DNA from: Candidatus Cloacimonadota bacterium | GTDB taxonomy: Bacteria; Cloacimonadota; Cloacimonadia; Cloacimonadales; JAJBBL01 | Direction: 5' to 3' | Assembly (NCBI GenBank): GCA_020532365.1 | Contig: JAJBBL010000127.1 | Coordinates: forward strand, 1-10,099 | DNA length: 10,099 bases | Shown here: positions 6,315-10,099 of the stretch, piece by piece | Layout of the letters: each line of letters starts with the position of its first letter | Numbering within the stretch: the first letter of the stretch is position 1 | Made by a program: the position numbers and the translations under genes | Notes under the pieces: generated by a model | Database searches by the model: none | The model's input: only the letters and a program-made list of their open reading frames with translations | What the model was told of the DNA's origin: nothing

Positions 6315-6629
6315 TTACTGAATGATATCTTTGATCTTGATTTCTGTAAAGTCTTGTCTGTGACCTTTTTTTACTCGGTAGCCTTTTCTTCTTTTCTTTT
6401 TAAAGACGATAATTTTCTTATCTCTTTTATGGCTGATTACCTCAGCTACGACTTTAACGTTTTCAATCTTAGGCGTACCAACTTTTATCTCGTTATTATC
6501 ACTGATCAGAAGGATATCATCTATTTCTATCTGACTTCCTATCTCCTGCGTGCCGAGATAAGGCACCTTCAAGATAGTATCCTTTATTACTTTATATTGA
6601 TTACCTTTAAATCCTACTATGGCGTACAT
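6315..6629 (-). CDS. rplU: 50S ribosomal protein L21
   Basis: This 104-residue bL21 is the usual length. It starts MYAIV and carries the basic, 23S rRNA-binding segment KKKRRKGYRVKKGHRQ (77-92), the strongest family signature. The N-terminal loop reads GFKGNQYKV, where GGKQYKV is common, a small variation. It is a structural protein of the large subunit. AAGGAG upstream supports the start. The gene is 72 bases downstream of rng, the longest gap in this operon. That gap holds three AGCGTT repeats and a possible promoter, so rplU-rpmA may be transcribed both from the rng promoter and from its own. Confidence 0.98.
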   Translation of the reverse strand: MYAIVGFKGNQYKVIKDTILKVPYLGTQEIGSQIEIDDILLISDNNEIKVGTPKIENVKVVAEVISHKRDKKIIVFKKKRRKGYRVKKGHRQDFTEIKIKDIIQ

Positions 6630-6653
6630 CCAACAGCTCCTTAAGTTTTATCT

Positions 6654-6692
6654 AACGCTACTTATTAACGCTTATCATATTTTTCCAACGCT
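6654..6692 (-). repeat. Three AGCGTT repeats in the rplU leader
   Basis: Read on the minus strand, AGCGTT occurs at 6692-6687, 6672-6667 and 6659-6654. The last two belong to a near-tandem pair of 13-mers (AGCGTTAATAAGT, then AGCGTTAGATAAA). They fill most of the 72-base gap before rplU. They may be regulatory binding sites in DNA or in the leader RNA. Confidence 0.5.
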
Positions 6693-6705
6693 CGAATTCT
6701 GTCAA
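6674..6705 (-). promoter_or_regulatory. Possible internal promoter for rplU-rpmA
   Basis: On the minus strand a perfect TTGACA (complement of 6700-6705) overlaps the rng stop codon, and TATGAT (complement of 6674-6679) follows. The 20-base spacing is longer than optimal, so this is tentative. If used, the transcript would start just ahead of or within the AGCGTT repeats. Confidence 0.3.
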
Positions 6706-8210
6706 GCACTATATACAATTGAGAGCTCTTTCTTCCTTCCATCAAGGAAAATCTTGAACTTATCAAGCGAAAGCTTCTCGTCCTCTTCTAAAATTATTCG
6801 TAATGACATACCTTTCAAATAGTCAGGATAATTGGATAGATAAGTCCTGATCTCAGGGTTTACTATTAAAGTGATCGGCTTGTTCATCGCAAAATACTCG
6901 GCTCGCTCTAAACTACGGTGAATTTTCATCGCAATGGCTTCTCTTGAGAGAACACGGCCTGTACCATTACAAGTCTGGCAATGCTGAGAATAGGTGTTGA
7001 GTAAACCGGGACCTGTTCTTTTTCTTGTTATCTCTACCAAACCTAAGGGACCGAAATAGTAAGCTTTGTTTTTCGCTCTGTCCCTTCTTAAGTTACGTCT
7101 AAGGGTGTCGAAGACCTCGTTTTTATGCCCTTCAGAAGACATATCTATGAAGTCGACTATCACTATTCCACTAAGATCACGAAGGCGGATCTGTCTGACT
7201 AACTCAACTGCCGCTTCAAGGTTGGTGCGGCGGACTGTTGACTCATAATTCTTATTACCGATAAAGCTTCCCGTGTTGACATCGATAGTAACGAAAGCTT
7301 CCGTTTGCTCAATAACAATATTACCGCCACTCGGGAGAGGTATGTGGGAATGGAAAATGCGTTCTATCTCTTTCTCAATACCAAAAGCATCAAAAATTGG
7401 TGAGTCTTCTTCATAGAGCTCAATACGGTCAGTTAAATCGGGTGCTATATCCTTAAGAGCGGTGACTAACATTTTCATATAGTCTTTATCGTTCACAACG
7501 AGTCTATCAATGTTAGAGTTAAAGTAGTCTCTCACCAGCTTATTAGTAAGGTCATTTTGCTCGTACATGCAGGAGGGGGCGACGTCATTTTTAATCTTCT
7601 GTTCAATAATGCGCCATGATTGATAAAGCCCTTGGTATTCGGCAATGAATTCTTCTTCGGAATTACCTTCAGCATCGGTTCTAACAATCAACCCTACGTC
7701 TTGCGCCTTAATCTTAGCAAGGATATTTCTAATACGCCCCTTTTCCGAACCAGAGCTAATCTTTTTAGAGATAGCAATCTTCTCTTTGTTTGGAAAGAGG
7801 ACGAGATATTTTCCCGGTATAGAGATTTGACCTGTTACTCTTGCCCCTTTTTTGTTGATCGGTCCTTTTTGTACTTGGACTATGATCTCTTGTCCTTTAG
7901 TGAGGAGCTTATTAATTTTAGAGCTATCGCTATTTCTGCGATCGTTGCGGTCTTGTTGATGGTTGTTGTCATTGTCATCAAAAAAGTCAGTAACGATATC
8001 CGAGTAGTGTAAAAAAGCGGTTCTTTCGAGTCCGATATCAATAAAGGCGGCACCCATACCTGGGAGAATATCTTTGACGACACCTTTGTAGATGTTGCCA
8101 ATGATGTTTCCTTTGTCTTTAGTTTCTACTACTAACTCGACCAGTTTATTATCTTCGAGTATAGCCAATCTCTTTTCCAGAGGGTGTATGTTAAGAACAA
8201 TTTCATTCAT
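6702..8210 (-). CDS. rng: Ribonuclease G (RNase E/G family endoribonuclease)
   Basis: This 502-residue protein matches RNase G length and lacks the long C-terminal scaffold of RNase E. An S1 RNA-binding domain starts near residue 37 (GNIYKGVVKDILPGMGAAF) and runs to about 125. The catalytic Asp pair is visible in FVTIDVNTGSF (Asp310) and IVDFIDM (Asp353). The zinc-link cysteines that join dimers are in CQTCNGTGR (Cys411, Cys414). The enzyme cleaves single-stranded RNA near 5' monophosphate ends and matures rRNA. The S1 domain holds an Asn/Asp-rich, low-complexity loop (about 77-97). A GGGAG box lies about 11 bases upstream of the ATG. It leads the rng-rplU-rpmA operon, an order also seen in other bacteria. 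Confidence 0.96.
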   Translation of the reverse strand: MNEIVLNIHPLEKRLAILEDNKLVELVVETKDKGNIIGNIYKGVVKDILPGMGAAFIDIGLERTAFLHYSDIVTDFFDDNDNNHQQDRNDRRNSDSSKINKLLTKGQEIIVQVQKGPINKKGARVTGQISIPGKYLVLFPNKEKIAISKKISSGSEKGRIRNILAKIKAQDVGLIVRTDAEGNSEEEFIAEYQGLYQSWRIIEQKIKNDVAPSCMYEQNDLTNKLVRDYFNSNIDRLVVNDKDYMKMLVTALKDIAPDLTDRIELYEEDSPIFDAFGIEKEIERIFHSHIPLPSGGNIVIEQTEAFVTIDVNTGSFIGNKNYESTVRRTNLEAAVELVRQIRLRDLSGIVIVDFIDMSSEGHKNEVFDTLRRNLRRDRAKNKAYYFGPLGLVEITRKRTGPGLLNTYSQHCQTCNGTGRVLSREAIAMKIHRSLERAEYFAMNKPITLIVNPEIRTYLSNYPDYLKGMSLRIILEEDEKLSLDKFKIFLDGRKKELSIVYSA

Positions 8211-8234
8211 AGATTATTTTTCTCCCTATAGAAA

Positions 8235-8263
8235 CAAATAGTAGGGGCTTATTAAATCGTCAA
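8235..8263 (-). promoter_or_regulatory. Possible promoter of the rng-rplU-rpmA operon
   Basis: On the minus strand TTGACG (complement of 8258-8263) is followed after 17 bases by TATTTG (complement of 8235-8240), or after 14 bases by the better-matching TACTAT (complement of 8238-8243). It fires away from the tRNA promoter at 8281. Confidence 0.4.
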
Positions 8264-8285
8264 GACTTTTTTCTTTTTTCTTGAC
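8259..8285. repeat. Inverted repeat joining two divergent -35 boxes
   Basis: GTCAAGA (8259-8265) and TCTTGAC (8279-8285) are perfect 7-base complements separated by 13 pyrimidines (CTTTTTTCTTTTT). Each arm contains most of the -35 box of one divergent promoter. Confidence 0.6.
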
Positions 8286-8305
8286 ATTAAAACACTGTTT
8301 GTAAC
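8281..8305 (+). promoter_or_regulatory. Possible promoter of the second tRNA cluster
   Basis: A perfect TTGACA lies at 8281-8286. The best -10 match is TGTAAC at 8300-8305, 13 bases on. At the normal 17-base spacing nothing resembles TATAAT. The -35 box is therefore clearer than the -10. Confidence 0.35.
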
Positions 8306-8329
8306 TCTGACGAGCATAAGAAGTGTTGA

Positions 8330-8406
8330 TGCGAGGTGGAGCAGTTTGGTAGCTCGTCGGGCTCATAACCCGAAGGCCAGGGGTTCAAATCCTCTCCTCG
8401 CTACCA
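8330..8406 (+). tRNA. Initiator tRNA-fMet (anticodon CAT)
   Basis: A complete cloverleaf of 77 bases with an encoded ACCA end. Initiator hallmarks are present: three consecutive G-C pairs in the anticodon stem (GGG 8359-8361 with CCC 8369-8371), A11-T24 in the D-stem (8340 and 8354), and no pair at the top of the acceptor. Here position 1 is T (8330) and position 72 is T (8402), rather than the common C1-A72. CAT is at 8364-8366. Confidence 0.97.
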
Positions 8407-8410
8407 TTTT

Positions 8411-8487
8411 GGCGGCGTAGCTCAGCTGGTCAGAGCATCGGAATCATAATCCGAGTGTCCGGGGTTCAAGTCCCTGCGCCGCTACCA
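8411..8487 (+). tRNA. tRNA-Met, elongator type (anticodon CAT)
   Basis: Acceptor GGCGGCG pairs with CGCCGCT (a G-T at 1-72); discriminator A and CCA are encoded. The anticodon arm TCGGA-ATCATAA-TCCGA places CAT at 8445-8447 and lacks the three G-C pairs of an initiator. The GGCGGCG acceptor resembles elongator Met of several phyla. A lysidine-modified Ile tRNA is the alternative and is not excluded. Confidence 0.93.
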
Positions 8488-8513
8488 ATTTTAAAACAAC
8501 TTTTATGGTAAAT

Positions 8514-8589
8514 GCGCCAGTGGCTCAGTGGATAGAGCAACGGCCTTCTAAGCCGTAGGTCAGAGGTTCGAATCCTCTCTGGCGTGCCA
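8514..8589 (+). tRNA. tRNA-Arg (anticodon TCT)
   Basis: Acceptor GCGCCAG pairs with CTGGCGT (a G-T at 1-72); discriminator G and CCA are encoded. The anticodon arm ACGGC-CTTCTAA-GCCGT places TCT at 8547-8549. It reads AGA and AGG codons, and AGA is frequent in the genes of this window. Confidence 0.98.
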
Positions 8590-8597
8590 TTTTTCGT

Positions 8598-8675
8598 GGT
8601 GGCTGTAGTTCAACCGGTTAGAGCACTGGATTGTGGTTCCAGATGTTGTGGGTTCGAGTCCCATCAGCCACCCCA
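8598..8675 (+). tRNA. tRNA-His (anticodon GTG)
   Basis: The acceptor includes the extra G at position -1 (8598) pairing with C73, the hallmark of tRNA-His; GTGGCTG then pairs with CAGCCAC. The anticodon arm CTGGA-TTGTGGT-TCCAG places GTG at 8633-8635. CCA is encoded. No clear terminator with a T-run follows in the next 170 bases. Confidence 0.98.
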
Positions 8676-8727
8676 CTTAAAAATACTCCCATCCGTTAAG
8701 TCATCAAAACTATGCGAATAGAGATAA

Positions 8728-8848
8728 TACTATCTAATGTTAATCCAATACTCTGATAATCATTGAACCGATGTAAATCTGATAAATGACGACATTACTT
8801 GACATTTTAGTTGTACAATCGAAACAGGCATAAGAGGTACTATCTAAT
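8728..8848 (+). repeat. Pair of 11-bp direct repeats upstream of lptD
   Basis: TACTATCTAAT occurs at 8728-8738 and at 8838-8848, 110 bases apart. The second copy lies between the AGAGG box and the lptD ATG. It could be chance in AT-rich DNA. Confidence 0.4.
8799..8819 (+). promoter_or_regulatory. Possible promoter elements ahead of lptD
   Basis: A perfect TTGACA (8799-8804) and a TACAAT box (8814-8819) are only 9 bases apart, too close to work as one sigma-70 promoter. One of them may belong to the true promoter. Position 31-51 bases ahead of the ATG is suitable. Confidence 0.2.
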
Positions 8849-8849
8849 A

Positions 8850-10099
8850 ATGATAAAAAGAATCGAGAATATCATCCTTATATTGGCATTACTCGTCGGC
8901 TTAACTCTATTGCTGGCCGACGATGATAGAGATAAAGACTCCAGTATGACTGAAGAGTCTGCACTCAGCTTGCCTTTTAAAGTCGAGACCGACTCGGTAT
9001 CATATGTTGCGGATAGTATTTATTATGACGTTAAAAACGATAAGATAACCCTTACTTCAGGCGCCAAGATGAAGTACCGCTCATCTGAGGTAAAGTCTGA
9101 CCAGATAATAATAGATCTTTCAAACGACCAAGTAAATACAGTAGGGGAGACCTGGCTCATAGAAGGGGCACAAGAGCTTTATGGAGATGGGGTATCCTAT
9201 AACATCGAATCAGAAAAAGGTATTATAGCAAGTGGAACCAGTCGTTTCGAGAAAGGCTTTTATAATGGGCGCGAAATAAGAAAGATTGACGAAGAGGTTT
9301 ACGACGTTGATGACGGCTACTTCACGACTTGCGACAATAAAGAGCCTCATTTCTATATTAATGCTAAACAGATGCGTCTCTATTATAAGGATAAAGTAGT
9401 TGCTAAACCTGTCACATTTTACGTTAACCACTTTCCTGTATTGTTTATCCCATTTGGCACTTTTAGCATTAAAACCGATAGGACACGTGGCTTTTTAGTG
9501 CCAGAGCCCGGCTATAACAGTGTCGATGGCAAGTATATCGAAAACATAGCCTACTATACATTTTATGACGATTACGTCGAAGCGTTGGCAGCTATTGATT
9601 GGCGCGAAAAGACAGGCTGGGAAGGGAGGTTTGAGAGTAAGTATCTTAAACGATACTTCTTTAACGGTAGCTTTGATGCTCGTTTTCAAAATAGAACAGA
9701 GTCTGCTGGCACTTCCAGACAGGAATGGTATTTGAGAGGGAGGCATCGCCAAGATTTTATTGATAACTCAAGTCTTGACGCTAACCTCGAATTTATTAGC
9801 AGTAAAACCATATGGGAGAGTTCTGAGAACATTGATGAAAGGCTTAACGAAAAAGTTACCTCATCAATCGCCTATCGTAAACAATTATTGTCGACCACTA
9901 TTAGTAGCGGCGCAAACTATACCGAAAATCTGACCGACAAAACAAAGCAAATTATCTTACCAACTCTATCGTTCACACTCCCTTCAAAACCGGTTTACGA
10001 GCTGTTTACCACTAAAGATTATGGGAGCGAAGCTTGGTGGCGTAACTTTAGCTATTCTTATAGTTTTAGAGGGGTTCACTCTGGCAACATAATAGATCC
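8850..10099 (+). CDS. lptD: LptD-like LPS-assembly outer-membrane protein (5' part)
   Basis: The frame is open from the ATG at 8850 to the window edge, giving 416 residues without a stop. A basic start and a hydrophobic stretch (about 7-23) form a signal peptide, with no lipobox cysteine. An OstA/LptA-like beta-jellyroll repeat region follows (about 48-140; VADSIYYDVKNDKI and similar units). LptD-type features then appear: GYFTTC (156-161), FYINAKQMRL, the PVTFYVNHFPVLFIPF segment (187-202) and RTRGFLVPEPGY (211-222), leading into barrel strands rich in alternating aromatic and polar residues. LptD with LptE inserts lipopolysaccharide into the outer membrane. One cysteine (161) is visible, whereas E. 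coli LptD uses two pairs; the C-terminal part is outside. An AGAGG box lies 12 bases upstream. Confidence 0.88.
   Translation, partial: MIKRIENIILILALLVGLTLLLADDDRDKDSSMTEESALSLPFKVETDSVSYVADSIYYDVKNDKITLTSGAKMKYRSSEVKSDQIIIDLSNDQVNTVGETWLIEGAQELYGDGVSYNIESEKGIIASGTSRFEKGFYNGREIRKIDEEVYDVDDGYFTTCDNKEPHFYINAKQMRLYYKDKVVAKPVTFYVNHFPVLFIPFGTFSIKTDRTRGFLVPEPGYNSVDGKYIENIAYYTFYDDYVEALAAIDWREKTGWEGRFESKYLKRYFFNGSFDARFQNRTESAGTSRQEWYLRGRHRQDFIDNSSLDANLEFISSKTIWESSENIDERLNEKVTSSIAYRKQLLSTTISSGANYTENLTDKTKQIILPTLSFTLPSKPVYELFTTKDYGSEAWWRNFSYSYSFRGVHSGNIID

Noticed and set aside
6159..6644. A 161-codon plus-strand frame across rpmA and rplU
   Set aside because: It is antisense to two unmistakable ribosomal protein genes; the composition is that of a shadow frame.
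7620..8012. A 130-codon plus-strand frame within rng, with a hydrophobic end
   Set aside because: It is antisense to conserved RNase G sequence; the hydrophobic end is a product of the complement of the Asn/Asp-rich loop.
8330..8675. tRNA cluster as an integration site for a mobile element
   Set aside because: I see no repeated tRNA 3' end, integrase gene or other mobile gene nearby.
9210..9752. Minus-strand frames opposite the lptD region
   Set aside because: The plus strand is open for 416 codons with recognisable LptD segments, so these are shadows.

Overview
The window is AT-rich bacterial chromosome with tightly packed genes. An LptD-type outer-membrane protein gene at the right edge indicates a diderm (Gram-negative-type) envelope. 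A MobB-like protein carrying a cysteine cluster, Memo and AMMECR1 homologues, an ATP-type PEP carboxykinase and tRNA genes that all encode their own CCA fit an anaerobic, probably uncultured lineage. I lean weakly to the FCB side of the tree (Cloacimonadota-like or similar), but the sequence alone does not prove this. I see no mobile element, CRISPR array, rRNA gene or phage gene.

Layout. Plus strand, 1-2143: the tail of an unidentified gene, an isochorismatase-family hydrolase, a Memo-family protein and an AMMECR1-domain protein, probably one operon. Plus strand, 2191-2454: tRNA-Gly(GCC), tRNA-Cys(GCA) and tRNA-Leu(TAA), followed by a terminator. Plus strand, 2648-4017: a MobB-like P-loop protein with a C-terminal cysteine cluster, overlapping by 4 bp a small kinase-fold protein. 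A bidirectional terminator at 4037-4070 separates these from the convergent minus-strand block.

Minus strand, 8210 down to 4088: ribonuclease G, ribosomal proteins L21 and L27, a terminator, then a divergent ATP-dependent PEP carboxykinase with its own leader. Plus strand, 8330-8675: initiator tRNA-fMet, a second CAT tRNA (probably elongator Met), tRNA-Arg(TCT) and tRNA-His(GTG). Plus strand, 8850 to the edge: the first 416 codons of an LptD-like protein.

Most of the window is housekeeping: RNA processing, ribosome assembly, tRNAs, central carbon metabolism and outer-membrane building. The less ordinary parts are the Memo/AMMECR1/hydrolase cluster without its radical SAM partner in view, the MobB-kinase pair, the initiator tRNA with a U1-U72 mismatch, and small repeat arrays in front of rplU, pckA and mobB. 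I did not find a clear-cut new system; the two operons of poorly understood genes are the best candidates.
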